Below are positions 1-12,082 of a stretch of DNA of 64,000 nucleotides, one piece after another. The stretch is from Euryodendron excelsum (Eukaryota > Streptophyta > Magnoliopsida > Ericales > Pentaphylacaceae). Position 1 is the stretch's first letter, and each line of letters opens with the position of its first letter. Location of the stretch: positions 17,243,001 to 17,307,000 of the forward strand of contig CM065392.1 in assembly GCA_033060915.1 (NCBI GenBank). The letters are read 5' to 3'. The translations under genes were made by a program, and so were the position numbers. The notes beneath the pieces are model-generated. The model was not told the origin of the DNA. It made no database searches and worked only from the letters and a program-made list of their open reading frames with translations.

Positions 1-1071
1 GTTGTTTGGTCTGATATACCTATGCTATGGTATGTGTTGGGAATGTGATGTCATGCGTAGTCTACCATGAGATAACTGCTCGATTCATGGGATATATGAG
101 ATTGTGTTTTCTAATATGTGACTACATAGTTTGAATATATATATTTTTAAGCATGTTAGCTTTATGAATGCTTGATGAACATACTGGGATTATTTGTTTT
201 CGAACTTTTATTTTGTGCGTCAAATTGCAAGGATGCCCATTTGTTTTCGAACATACAAGGTACATTTTTTGTGTTTGGGTTAGCTCGGGTATTACTAGAT
301 TTGAGGGCATCACATTTGTTCTTTGCCACATCGTTTGTGAGGGTATTGGGGTTAAAGGTGGATCAGTTAGGGTCAGCCTTGTGGGTAGACACCCGATTAG
401 GAGCTTATTTGGACCGGTTTAGCCAGAATTGTGTTTTGGGGATTAATGATTGCCAATTTGTTCATGACCTACTCTTTTAGAGATCTCAACTTTTGGTGTG
501 ATTTTAGGAATAGACTGGTTGTCTATGTTCATGGCTATTATAGAATGTTTTGGTCGTAGAGTGTCGAATTGTACCCTTAAGAGACATTGTTTTTGTTTCG
601 TGGGGAGAGCGTAGTAATCCCTTAGTGGTTTCCGTGTTTAGTTTGTTTGCTCGAGATATTCCTAGCTTTTCTTGGCCAGATTGTTAGTCGAGGAAACTGT
701 TGCGGTTCATAAGGAATTTCCTCTTATTGTTTGTGAGTATCTGAATGTTTTCCCGGATGAGTTGTACGGTTGGCCACATGTTTAGGGGGTAGTGTTTACA
801 TTAGATCTTGTGCTTGGAGTGGCACCTATCTTGATGGCCCCATATCATTTCACACATGTAGAGTTACGTGAATTGAAGGTTCAATGACAGGAACTACTGA
901 ACAGGGGTTTTATTTGAACGAGTGTTTTGCTCAGAAGAAACATGGTTCATTACGGTTATGTATTAACTACTGGAAGTTGAATTGAGTTATAATTAAGAAC
1001 ACATATTCAATGTCAACGATAGGTGACTTGTTTGTTCAGTTAAAGGGTTCGAAGTGTTTTTTGAAGATCAA
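1..1071 (+). pseudogene. Decayed Ty3/gypsy pol remnant (protease and start of RT), chromovirus-like
   Basis: The oldest layer and the target of element E0. Around 260-480 the translation resembles a gypsy aspartic protease: a stretch aligned with the usual LIDSGASH reads LLDLRASH, so the catalytic Asp-Ser/Thr-Gly is lost. It is followed by a VDT..GAYLDR-like segment and, near 505-530, a GIDWLS-like motif. From about 690 to 1071 broken frames recall the linker and RT N-terminus of chromovirus-type pol (VCEYLNVFPDEL, APISMAPYHF, ELLNRGFI, then a degraded LCIDYRELN..YPLPRIDDL..QLKGSKCFLKI region). Several frameshifts and stops mean no product. Bases 1-171 show nothing I recognise. The remnant is cut at 1071 by an Ogre-type LTR; ATCAA (1067-1071) should be one copy of that target duplication. 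Family assignment is by motif memory; the lineage is uncertain. Confidence 0.7.
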
Positions 1072-1895
1072 TGTAAGCACCCCATTTTTTGCCCGCTCGG
1101 CGATCTCCAGTCCATCTGTACTCACATTCAAACCGATACAGTCACATTCAAGTCAAAACCAGCTTTTCAGACTCAATCCAGTCAATCAATCGCTTCACGA
1201 GCCTGTCGAGCCCAATAGAGGCAAAGTGACCAAAATACTCTTGGGGCGTTGCTCGGTCCAATTCCAGATGGCACATCTTCCTAGAGATGGTAAGTCCTTG
1301 TTTTAACCTCAATTCCTATTTCAATTCTAATCCAGACTAATCAAGTTCAATTCGACATACCTTTCAAGAAAGTTAATCCCTCAGACAGTAAGTCCATCCA
1401 ATTCGGCGCGTTCTCTGAGAAAACTCCTCAAAACGGCAAGTCCCTTCAAACCCATCGACTGGGACGGAACCCACGTCCCCGAGATGGTAGAACAGTTCAT
1501 TTCTGGCACTAGCTAGCTCACTAATGTAGAATATCCGTTATTCAGCACATCTTTCGAGAAAGTTAATTCCTCAGACGATAAGTCCATCTAGCAGCTTCCT
1601 GAGATTAGGTAGTTTCCGGAATGAACGCACCCCCGTCAGAGTGGCAGAAACACTCGCAAACATTGCAACCGTTAGAACGGCGGAAACACTTGCAAACAGG
1701 TCGACATCTAGAATTGCCAACAAAACCCCCATGTCACGGGACTGAACTCGCCTTTTGGCCGTGGCATGTTTACCAAAGAATAAGATACCTTTGGAAACCA
1801 ACTCGTCACATACTGTCAAAGTGACGTAAACACTCAAAACTCATGTCACCACCAGTGCCTGCTAGACCACTTTGGTGAAAAATGATCAAATTGCT
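1072..1895 (+). repeat. E0 5' LTR, left segment (U3 start)
   Basis: Begins TGTAAGCACCCC and contains the stem-loop units typical of these U3 regions: runs of the type CTTTCGAGAAAGTTAATTCCTCAG followed by GATAAG or GTAAG, and a GAGTGGCAGAAACACTC stem at 1639-1655. It stops at 1895 within the conserved GGTGAAAAATGACCAAACTGCCC block. That block resumes at 6734 after the nested solo LTR. Confidence 0.85.
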
Positions 1896-2874
1896 TGTAA
1901 GCACCCCATTTTTGCCCGCTCGGTAATCTCTGGCCCGACCGGGTTTGGTTTCGAGCATCGCCACACATGCAGGTTCAAGACGAGCCTATCAATCTATAAT
2001 CCAGCCAATTGGTCACTTCTTGGGCCCACAAGGACTCGCTGAAGCCTTAAGCACAATCATTCCAGGCAGCTTTCTGGACCAAGCGGTCTTGGAAACCAAA
2101 CCAACGCCATCCAAGTAGCTTATCGGGATCGGGCGATCTCGGGGACCAACGCCTCATTAAATTCCAGATGGTTCACTTCTAGCACCCGCTTGCCCACCAA
2201 CGTAGAATGTGCGTCATTGGGTAGTTCTTCGAGACCGGACGTTCTCAGAGACCAACACCACCCTTCCAGGTAGCTTTCTGGGTCAGGAACCAACACCACC
2301 CGTATAGGTAGTTTTCTAAGACCGGACATTTTTAGAGACCAACACCGCACATGTATTTTTCCGAGACCAGGCGGTCTTGGGAACCAACACCTACGTCAAC
2401 ACCGGTGCCTGCTAGCCCGACTTGGTAAAAAATGACCAAGCCTGTCCCTTAGACCTCCAGGCACGTTTTAAGAAAGTTTAAAATTTCTCAAAATGATAAG
2501 TCCATCCTTCCAAAATGTTGTTAAACCATTAGGCGTGCCCCACAAGCCATTTGGTCCAAATCTGGCTCGCTCTGCTCAAAATGATCATTTTGCCCCTGAA
2601 TGCCTTAGCACGGCGCAAACCCCACCAAACGGTAAAAAACTCTCGCAAAACCATCCCTGAACAACCCTACAAGCTTAACACAACACACCAAACTATTCCT
2701 AACCATTTCCAGCCAATCTTGGCCTAAAATGACCATTTTGCCCTTGGCAATCCAAACAGGCCCCGAGATAGCACCGGTCTTGGGATTTCGAGCAAAGGGT
2801 TTCACCATACACCCTTGTTTAACCCAATGAGGACCCTATGACATTAAACGCTCATGACTCGATAAAAGTCCCCT

Positions 2875-3332
2875 GGAGCGTCTCGCAGATGCTCTGACTA
2901 AATTGTCTTTTTCCCCGATTCCTTGGTTATAGCGCACCGTCAACTAACTTGAGAAATGTGTAAATCAGGAAATTCTCAAAAGCTCGTTCATAGATCTTTC
3001 CATCGATACGACTCGATCGGATAGATCGCTTCCTAAAGCCCTCCATCTTATGGTGCGAAAACTACAACTTTTAGTAACCCCTGGAGCGTCTCATAGACGC
3101 TCCGCCAAGGTTGACTTTTTATTCGATTCCCTAATTAAGACGCACCGTCAAATGACTTGAGAAATGAGTAAATCTGGGAATTCCCAAAAGTATTTCCAGA
3201 ATACTTTCCATCCGTATGGTCCGATCGAAGAGATCGCTTCCCGAAGACCTTGATCATGCAATATGAAAACAGCTACTTTTGAACACCCACGGAGCGTATC
3301 ACAGACACTTCGCAAAGATGCCGTTTTAAGCA
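2875..3332 (+). repeat. 208-bp tandem duplication in S1 U3
   Basis: The motif GGAGCGTMTC recurs at 2875, 3083 and 3291, exactly 208 bases apart. It is followed each time by similar sequence (CGCACCGTCAA..GACTTGAGAAATG.GTAAATC.GGAA, then a GATCG..GATCGCTTCC block). Two units are full and a third starts. The middle copy makes a perfect 9-bp stem with a 3-base loop (GGAGCGTCT-CAT-AGACGCTCC, 3083-3103); the outer copies are imperfect. Confidence 0.85.
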
Positions 3333-3628
3333 TATTTCCCGAGATGATATCTCACACTTTCGAACACCATTCGAGCTTTTCAAAAACACGAAAGTTCACC
3401 GGAAACCCTAAGAGAACACCCCAAGTGTGGCCGATTTTTCTGAAACCTTTCCGGTTGGCTCAATTATCGAGAAAAAGTTTAAATGAACCTTTTCGATGAT
3501 GGAGCGTATGCTACATGCGCCTAAATTTTGATCAGATTGACCAAATTTCAATCAACCCGTCGAGATTTAACCAGTACAGTGGGTGCCACGTGGCTTTCTC
3601 CCAATGGAATAGTACCCGTGCATATAGG

Positions 3629-3663
3629 ACATGCGCCTGTGTTAAATTTACACAGGCGCATGT
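3629..3663. promoter_or_regulatory. Perfect 14-bp-arm dyad just upstream of the S1 TATA box
   Basis: The arm ACATGCGCCTGTGT and its exact reverse complement are separated by TAAATTT and end 31 bases before TATAAATA. Other LTR subfamilies here have a different palindrome (GGCGCC-type) at the same place. It could bind a dimeric factor or form a cruciform; the function is inferred only from position. Confidence 0.75.
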
Positions 3664-3694
3664 ACTACATATGCCAGTGTCAAAAAATTTTGCC

Positions 3695-3702
3695 TATAAA
3701 TA
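3695..3702 (+). promoter_or_regulatory. S1 LTR TATA box
   Basis: TATAAATA lies about 1.8 kb into the LTR, in the conserved block (c)TATAAATAc/tAG(A)CCC followed by CTTGCAT. It is the only strong TATA element at this position in every LTR copy, so it probably marks the U3/R boundary. Confidence 0.8.
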
Positions 3703-4950
3703 CCAGACCCCCCCTTGCATATTAAAGTACTGAAAATTGATGCGAAGCTCTGCTGAAAGTGCTCTAGAACCTTAAATCCTTACATATATTCACTCCTCCA
3801 ACACTTAATCTAGATTCTACCTCTCTCAAGCCTATACACTTCACGTATAAGGTCTTATACACTATTATACACTACATTCCAGCCCCCAAGCCTTCTTGAA
3901 GTCATTCAAGCTCCAATCAAGACATCCATTGAAGACTAAAAGTGTGTTGAAGGCAAAATGTGATATCCCTTTTATATTTGTGTCTTCCCCCACTCTTCTC
4001 TTCTCCTTTCTAGCCTACTTAGGCTATTCTCTATTTTAATCCCCATCTACAACCCCCCATTCTTGCATGCTTGAGCCAAGAGGGCTCTTAGATCATGCCT
4101 AGAGGAAAGCAAGTGAGAGCCACCGTGTAGGGGGACCTCTTACTAGCCTACTTTGAGATGGTATGGCCTAGGAGCCCCTTGTTTATGTGGTGTAGCCTAA
4201 AAGCCTTGTATGTGATCAGGACCCCTTGCATGTTACTATTTTGATCATGTCTTGTATGCTTGGCTTCATTTTATGCTTGTTGTCATGTTCTATAATGCTT
4301 ACATTACTCTTTAACTCCATGTCATTCCCAAGCTCTATATTTCTTTCAAAAATTGTTCCACGAGTTGGCTCCTTGAAGCTTAGGATGGGACCTTAGAAAT
4401 CATGCATTGGAAAATCCCCTTCTAACCCCTTAACTCTCATTTTGGCATCATGACATTTTAATTTGCATAAGGGTTGCTTTCTAATTCTCTAATTTTCAAG
4501 ATTTCCATTCTTTTAAGTGTAGTGGTTGGAATGGTCCCATGGAACCCTCTCTTGAGTGGTCTCCCTTTTGTTTGGCCATATGAACCCTCTATTGATGGAA
4601 TATTTCCCTTCAAAAATAATTTTCAAAATCTTTCTCAAAAGATGATTTTCAAAAATGCATTCTCTCCATCTTTATATTAAAAATGGTGCCTTAAAAAGTT
4701 GTTATCACCATGTTGATTTTTGGAACCCTTACACTCTTGTCAAGATTATGGTTATAATGGCCATGAGAAAACCTTCCTTGGAATGGTCTCCAATCACCAA
4801 CCATATAAACTATATTCTTGGCTAGAGTCAAAATTTTCATGGAAATGATCTTCAAAAGGGTTGTCCACCAAAGTCCATTGCATAGTATGTTTTGTCTTTC
4901 AAAATTCTTTCCAAAAGTGCATTAAACCAACTTTCAAAACCATTTTCCAA

Positions 4951-5310
4951 TCCAACCCTAGGCTAACATGACCCTAGTTGTCCAACCCTAAGTTAACTTG
5001 ACCCTAGTTGTCCAACCCTAGGCTAACTTGACCCTAGTTGTCCAACCCTAGACTAACTTAACCTTAGTTGTCCAACCCTAGGTTAACTTGACTCTAGTTC
5101 ACTCATCTTAGGTTAACCTAATCCTAAGTCATCTTAACCTTAGGTTAACCCTACCCTAGTTAGTTAACCCTAGGTCACCTTAACCTTAGGTTAACCCAAC
5201 CTTAGTTAGTTAACCATGGGTCATCTTAACCCTAGGTTAACTTAACCCAAGTTAGTCAACCTTAGGTCACCCTTAGCCCTAAGCCAACCCAACCTAGGTT
5301 AGTATACTTC
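4951..5310 (+). repeat. 30-bp minisatellite, CCCTAG-rich
   Basis: Five units of exactly 30 bases start at 4951, 4981, 5011, 5041 and 5071 (TCCAACCCTAGGCTAACTTG then ACCCTAGTTG). After them come 200 bases of looser CCCTAGG/TTAACC repeats. It is found only in S1 among the LTR copies here, so it is a local expansion. It is not telomeric: the unit is not CCCTAAA. Confidence 0.9.
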
Positions 5311-6733
5311 ACGGTTCCAACTCTTGAACCCTTTTCTAAATGATCACTCAACTTTAAACCATACTCATAACCCACTTTTTCAAAACCTCCCACTCTGTTA
5401 ATTTCAAAAAACCAACTCCATAAACTCTTCTAATTTTCTTACGCTCCATCTTCAAGGCATTTCCAAAAATGTTTTCAAAAGGTCACAAACCTAAGGCGTC
5501 CCTAGCCCTCTTATGGTTAGGAATTTCAAGGAAAAGTGATAAATCAAGAACAACCCCTAAGGTTGTCCATATTAGGATTTCAAACCTTTAGCCATTTCCA
5601 AAAACCACTTTCAAAAACTAATTTATCAAAACATTCCTCCAACGTTTTCAAAACAAGACTTCAAAAACACTTTCAAGTTCTCCTGATTCATGCCAAATCA
5701 TTTTTCCAAAACTCCCTTAAGTTGATGCAAAAACATTTTCAAAATACTCCACCATCCAATTTCAAGTCAAAACTTCCAAGACCACAAAGAGTATTCAACT
5801 TCCAAAGACCTCAAAGGGTCTTAAACTTTTCCAAAGACCTCCAAGTGTCTTAAACTTTTTCAAAGACCTCCAATCGCTTAAACTTCCAAGACCACAAAGA
5901 GTCTTTAACTTTCAAAGACCTCAAAGTGTCTTAAACTTTTCCATAAATCCCAAAGTATCTTCAAACCTTCCAAAGGCCCTAATGCGCCTATTCTCCATCG
6001 GGCTCTTGCTCGAACTACAAATAACCTGATTCTCACCAAATGAGATACGTAGGCAACTTAAAATGGTGCGGTCATAACTTTTATTTCAACTTCAATCCCT
6101 TTTTCCAAAAGTTTCAATTAATTCAAAGTTTCTATTCCAAACTCTTTTCGAAACCCCCATTATTTTCAAACTTTTTTCAAAAACTTACATCATGCATCAT
6201 CCATCCGAAAAGTAATGACTAAACCCCGTTTTTAAAATTCTAAAGTGGATATTAAGTAGCCAATGGTAACCGGCTATTATAGTGAGTGAACAAGGGTGAT
6301 TAGATATGTAAGTACCGAAAGGGCGGGGTAGGGTGATGATCTTAGGATATCTTCCCTACACGTAACCAACCCCTGAACCATAGATTTCTGTTTTCAAATG
6401 ACCAAAATGGAGTTATTTTCCAAAAGGGCTTAAATATTTCCAAGGTTGCCAAACAACCTATTTTCTTAAAAATCCTCTCTTGAGGGAGTTTTCAAAACCT
6501 TTTTTAAAAAACCCTAAATTTAATCTTCGGATTAACACTTAGTTTTGGGTGCCCTAACTCACCTTAATCAAGTTAAGTGGCAACTCCTACTTTTCTGAAA
6601 AGCCCTTAGTCAAATTAATTTTCAAACCTAGTCGCACTTGTCCTTCTAGGAGGACGAGTTCTAGTGACAGAGTTCTGTGCTTTTTGTCTCGAAGTCGAAA
6701 GGAGCTTGGACACCCAAAAACGGGGGTGCGACA

Positions 6734-9700
6734 CTGCCCCTTAGGCTTTTTTTTTCAGCATGTTTCTCGAGAAAGTACTTAAGTTCTTAGAGCAGTAATT
6801 CCACCTTTCCAAGATTGTACTAAAGACAATCCGGCATGTTCAATTGCCTTCCAGTCGGCTCTGGATCAATTCTGAGACCATCTGGCTAAAATGACTATTT
6901 TGCCCCTAAACATCCAATCGTCTCTAGGAACCACACCGGCTCTGGATATCAAACCGGTTATCTTCTGAGGATATTTGTAATAGTATTCTCAACCTTTCAA
7001 AATCTTTCTGGATCATTCTGAGTTAATCACGGTAAGTTTGGTACAAAATGACCATTTTGCTCACCTTTTCTAACCATACCGGCTCTGGGTATCAAACCGG
7101 TAGCTTTTTGGAACACTCTTAATAGTGTTTCCAATCTTCAAGTCTTCTCATGGGTCACTCCAAGTCCATTGCGATGTTTTTCCGGTTCAATTAGCTATTT
7201 TGCCCTTGGCGGGCCGGTCGACCTTCTCAAACACTCCGATATTACTTCTCAAGCTAGTTACCACTGAGACAGTCTCTTGAGATTTCCCGTCCATTCCCGG
7301 CCGAGTTTGGTTACTCGGAACCTTCTAGATCAGTCCTAAACTTTCCGGAGTCACTCTTAGTGAAGCAAAGCCAAAAATTGCATGGTTATCACTAGTACAG
7401 GTGCCGAAATCTTTTACCTTATGTATCAAGGGTTGAAAGATATGTTTTTTACTACCTTAAAACTTTTCTAAGTGGTTGGCGCCACCAGCAGTGGTGCCAA
7501 GCCAAAAATTGGCCTAGCGCTACCAGTGGCTTTTTTGCCCTAGCACTATTACAACAGGTGCCAGGATATTTTTGTGTCTATAAATATAGACCCTCCCCTT
7601 GCATGAAAAGGGTTCACAAACTCAGTCCAAAAACTCTATTTCTCAAAATTCAGAGCTCGATGTCTCTCCAAACCCTAGCCCTCTCTAGCCTGTTCAGACC
7701 CTAGCCTCCATACACTTAAGCCCTAACATCCATACACTCTATACACTCAAACACAAACCTCTAATGCCTCCATTGAAGACTCAAAGTGCTGCAACTTTCA
7801 AGGTTCTCAAAGTCCAAGTAAAGCAAATGAAACAAAGCAAGCAAAGCAAGAAGAAGACGATGTAGGCTTTCGATTTATTTTTGTGCAATTCTTCCATCTC
7901 TCTTCTCCCTACTAGCCCACTTGGGTTTTTTCTATTTTAATCCCCCATCTTCTACCTCATTTTCTTGCATGCTTGAAATAAGGGAACCCCCAATTCAGGC
8001 CTAGGAAGAATTGTTGAAGGTCACCATGTCGGGGGCTTTCTTCAAATTCGACCCTTGATGGTATAGGTTTGGGCCCCTTGATTATGTGGTGAAGCCTAAC
8101 TTTGTATGGTCACAACCCTTTTTGCATTGTGCATATCATATTCATATATTCATTCAAAATTGTTTTCAAAGTTATTTTTCAAACTTGCATCAACACTCTT
8201 TTTCAAAACTTGCATTCAAAATCTTGTTTTCAAAATTACAATCTTAAAGTGATTCTAGCCATTCTATAATTAGGATTGTTTTAGAAAAGTGTTATATTCA
8301 TGATGACTATCAAGGTCCATATTTTGGGTGTAAATCCTAAATTGTTTTTCAAACCACAGTCTTAAGATGATTATAGCCATTCCATGGTTAGGGTTGTTTT
8401 AGAAAAGTGTGATATTCAAAGTGCTCATCATGGTCCATATTTCAAATCCATGTTGTTTTCAAAGCCACAAACTTAGAATGGTTCTAATCTCTTCATGGTT
8501 AGAATTATTCTAGGAAACTGAGATATTCAAAAGATTTCAAAACTCTATATTTAAGCCCTTTTCCAAATTACTTTTTAAACTTCCTTCCAAAAACTCCTTT
8601 CAAAAATCTCCTTCATAAAAACTCTTCTCAAAGATCTCCTTTTCAAAAACTCTTTTTCTTGGAGTCCAAGTCAAGCCCTAGATTCCATGATTAGGAAACC
8701 CAAGTTCTCTTTCCTAGAACATAACTTCCTTTTTTGTCTCAAATCACAGGTTTTCGAAAACTATCTTCTACATCAAATCTTATATTTCTAAAATCTCTTT
8801 TTCTACACCACATCATAGATTTTCAAATCCTAAATTTTCAAAATTCAACTTTTCCAATTCCATGTCAAATCCAACCTCCCTATTTAGGAAACTAGATCCA
8901 ATCCTCTAATTTTGGAACCACATCAAATCATCTGTTTTTGAAAATAAAATCTAATCTTCTACTTTAAGAAATAAGAGTCAAATGTTTCTTAATTCAAACC
9001 TTTTTTTTTAATTTCAAACCTTTCTAAATTTCAATCTTTTCAAGTTCTAAAACTTTCTAAATTCTAAAATTTTCTAAATTTAAAACTTTCCAAATTCAAA
9101 TATTTCCTAAAATGAAACTTTCTTAAATTCAAAATTTTCCTAATTTGAAAACTTTCCTAGTTTGGCAACTTTCTTATTTTGAAACTTTCTAAATTCAAAG
9201 ATTTCTAAAATCTAATCTTTCCTTAACCTAACTTTCTAAATTCATTCAAATCAAATAATCAAAGTCAAATCTTTCTAAATCAAATCAAATCTCTTGCCAA
9301 ATCTTTCTTAAATCTAACTTTCCTAATTCAAGCCTTTCTTAATTCAAACCTTTCCTAAATCCAACTTTCTAAAATCAAACCTCTCAAGTCTAAATCAAAT
9401 ATTTCCAATTTAAGTCCATGCTTCAACGTTAGGTTACCTAAACTCTAGGAAGCCAAACTTTAGTTCAACCCTAATCCTAAGTTAGGATGCTTCAATTCCT
9501 TTCTAAAACTCCTTTCTAAATGAAGATGGTTTTTCAACTTCAATCTAAGTCAAAATATTTTTAAAATCTCAATCTTTCCAAATCAAGTCCAAGTTCTTCT
9601 TCCAAGTTCAATTTCCAATCTTTTATTCCAAGTTCAAATCAAATCCCTTTTCAAATAAACCTCTATTCAAATTAAAGTTTTCAAAAAAATCTCAAAGTGC

Positions 9701-10492
9701 CTATTTTCAATTGGACTCTTGTCTAAATTACGACTGTCCTGATTTCTAACAAAGAGATATGTAGGCAATCCTTATAGGTGTAGTCACAACCTTTTTGAAG
9801 TTTTCAAGTCGCACAACTTTTTTTAAATTTTCTATTCTACAACCTTTTTCAAATCTCCAATTCCATAATCCATTTCCAATTTCTAAAACCTTTTTTCCAA
9901 TTTGAAATCAAGTCTTTTCAAATCTATTATCCGAATCAAATCTATTTTTTGTACTTGCATATCATGCTTCATATCAAACATCTTTTTTAAATTCTTTTCA
10001 AAGTTGATATAATTGGACATTGGACAATCGAATATTCTAAATGAGTGAACCTAAGTTGAATAGACATGTGGATACTGCAAGGGCCGGGTAGGGTAATGAT
10101 CTTAGAATATCTTCCCTACACGTAACCAACCTCCGAAGCTAGATCACTATTTTCAAAGACCAAAGCGGAGTTATTTTCAAAGAGGGCTTAAATCTTTTCA
10201 AAGGTTGCCAAATAACCTATTTTCTAAAAAACCCTTTTTTGAAGAAGTTTTCAAAGTCTTTTTCAAAAACCCTAAGTTTAATCTTTGGATTGTTTAGTTT
10301 TAGGTGACCTAACTCACCTTAATCAAGTTAGGTGGCGACTTCAAATCTTTTCCAAAAGCCCTTAATCATATCGATTTCTAATTCAAACCTAATTGCACTC
10401 GTCCTTCTAGGAGGATGAGTTTTAACAATAGAGTACCATATTTTTTCCACTTGTGTGTATATTCCTCGAGTGTAAAAAATCGGGGCGTGACA
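6734..10492 (+). repeat. E0 5' LTR, right segment (rest of U3, R, U5)
   Basis: Resumes the CTGCCCCTTAGG block broken at 1895. It holds U3 repeats with CCGGCTCTGGGTATCAAACC motifs, GGCGCCACC..CAGTGGTGCC dyads near 7480-7550, a TATA box, and a splice of CT-rich leader sequence ending in TTGCATGCTTGAAATAAGG. The next 2.4 kb is very G-poor, made of degenerate AAACTTTCTAAATTC units. Conserved U5 islands follow (GATATGTAGGCAA near 9764; GGGTAGGGTGATGAT..CTTCCCTACACG near 10085; the CCTAACT/AGTTAGG stem at 10310-10334). It ends GGGGCGTGACA. Confidence 0.85.
7579..7586 (+). promoter_or_regulatory. E0 LTR TATA box
   Basis: TATAAATA in the same context as in the other LTR copies, just downstream of three short dyads of the type GGCGCCACC..CAGTGGTGCC. 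Confidence 0.75.
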
Positions 10493-10495
10493 GCT

Positions 10496-10512
10496 TGCTA
10501 CTTCATTGGGGA
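10496..10512 (+). other. E0 primer-binding site (mutated)
   Basis: TGCTACTTCATTGGGGA stands where E2 has TGGCGACTCCACTGGGGA, three bases after the LTR. It is one base shorter and carries several changes, so it is decayed. Ogre elements are reported to prime from a tRNA-Arg; that assignment is from knowledge of the family and is not derived here. Confidence 0.75.
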
Positions 10513-12082
10513 TGCTTAGAGGGTTAGGCCAATGTCATGTCTTTTCACCATTCACTCCTCTAGAGTCTTTGATTAATTTGTCCAATTCCATCCACTTTAA
10601 AATTTTCAAAATCAAACTTTTCATAGCTATTTTCAAAAACATGTCATAGCATGCATTCAATTACATTCAATCATTCTATCTTGCATTAAGTTTGTAATTC
10701 AAGTACTGACTTTTTACATCTTTATTTTTGTAGGTGGACCTTTGTTCACATTTTCATTTTATTTATATTAATTTTCATGTATGTCATAAATGTATGGATG
10801 GAATGGACAGGATAGATGGAAGTTGTTCGGCCATTTTCTCCACTTTTTAAAAATTCCACACACACACTGCACGTGCACAAACATTTGCATACTTGCATTC
10901 TGTACCTGAATATGTCCCTTCTAGTTAGAAGAGGGAATGATATATTGGTTGTGGGCAAGATGCTATGTCAGTTTCTTAGCCTACGACATCTTGATGGTTC
11001 CCCTGCTCGGATTACCAACCGCTAATGGCACCATCTCAGAGAGTGGGCCTAGGTTTAAAGATTTGGGAACTGAGCCTTTTTAGAAAACATTAGTAAACCC
11101 TCAACCTCATATTTATATAGAAACCCTGCATAGCCAAACCTCTTCCATATTTAAGACACGCACATCGATTTTAAAATTATAGAGGAAAGGGCGACTACTT
11201 TACTTTCTTTTATTCTTGACTATTCCTGCTGTTACAATGCCTGTAGAACTGCTCATGCATCCATGTTTACTTTACAATTGCATTCTCTCTCTCTCTTTAC
11301 TCTATGCATACATATTCATGCATTTAATATCCCATTCTAAGACAAGAGTTCCAAAAATAACTCAAGTCACTACATTCTCATGTATATGATCAATCCATAG
11401 AGAGTGACGCCAAGATCACTCTCTCTTGCATTAAACCTACCAAAATTCTAGGGGTTCCCACGTAACCCTAAAGACTTATAGCATGCATCTCAAGTCATTC
11501 CATAAAGAGGGACCCTAATTCCTTTATGCTCACGAAGATAGGGTTGCCAAGAAGACAAGGGGCAATTAAATAACAATGTCTCTCAATGACCTCCTCGACA
11601 TGAAACTCAAAAAAGGCGAATCCGAAGATTCAAGAGTAGTTTAAGATTTCAAATGTAAAAGTGGATATGTGGAAGTCCCAAGGAAATTGTTCCTTTTCCC
11701 CTATTAAAATGTGCTTTGATTCCATTGTATTTGAACTCTGAAGTTTAATGTACTTCTTTATTTTTCATGAATGAATAAATGAATGAATAAATGTATATTC
11801 TCATTCAAACGGTAAGGTATCTGCATACAGGGGCAAACCCCCTATCTCCAAAAAATGAGCCAAATCCATCATGACTTGTCCCCCTTTCGATACGAGACAT
11901 CTCTAGGACGTGCATTGCATAAAACTTTTTAAAATCAAACACTAACTTGTGGCTTGTGTCCTTATTTTTCTTTTCTTTCTTTTTCTTTCACAGATACTAC
12001 ACCATAAAAAGCCATCATTGCTCTTAAGAAAGACCGACATCCACCTAGAGACCCCATTATTACCTAATAAAGAGCTGCACTA
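10513..12082 (+). other. E0 untranslated leader with splice-like signals
   Basis: No coding sequence. It is conserved with the leaders of E1, E2 and E3: an ATTTTTGTAG|GTGGAC junction-like site at 10734, a block GATGCTATGTCAGTTTCTTAGCC..CTTGATGGTTCCC..CTCGGATTACCAACC near 10950-11025, a block ending CAAGGGGCAATT near 11565, and TTCTTTTTCTTTCACAG ending at 11993. The distance from the donor-like GT to the acceptor-like CAG is 1260 bases, against 1257 in E2. Confidence 0.65.

Larger units (their letters stand above)
1896..6733 (+). mobile_element. S1: solo LTR (4.84 kb) inside the E0 LTR
   Basis: Starts TGTAAGCACCCC and ends GGTGCGACA, with E0 LTR sequence directly on both sides and no primer-binding site after it, so it is a solo LTR. 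The flanks TTGCT (1891-1895) and CTGCC (6734-6738) agree at three of five bases; both differences are C/T transitions. They are read as a decayed target duplication, because the undisturbed homologue in other LTR copies reads ACTGCCC at this point. The subfamily differs from its neighbours: a 208-bp tandem repeat, a 14-bp-arm dyad before the TATA box and a 30-bp minisatellite in the downstream half. Solo LTRs arise by recombination between the two LTRs of one element (established knowledge). The small ORFs inside it resemble nothing known. Confidence 0.85.

Noticed and set aside
1010..1306. 98-codon ORF at the first LTR junction
   Set aside because: It begins in the decayed RT and runs into LTR sequence; it is a junction artefact.
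4951..5310. Interstitial telomere repeats
   Set aside because: The unit is 30 bases with CCCTAG; the plant telomere unit CCCTAAA is not repeated here.
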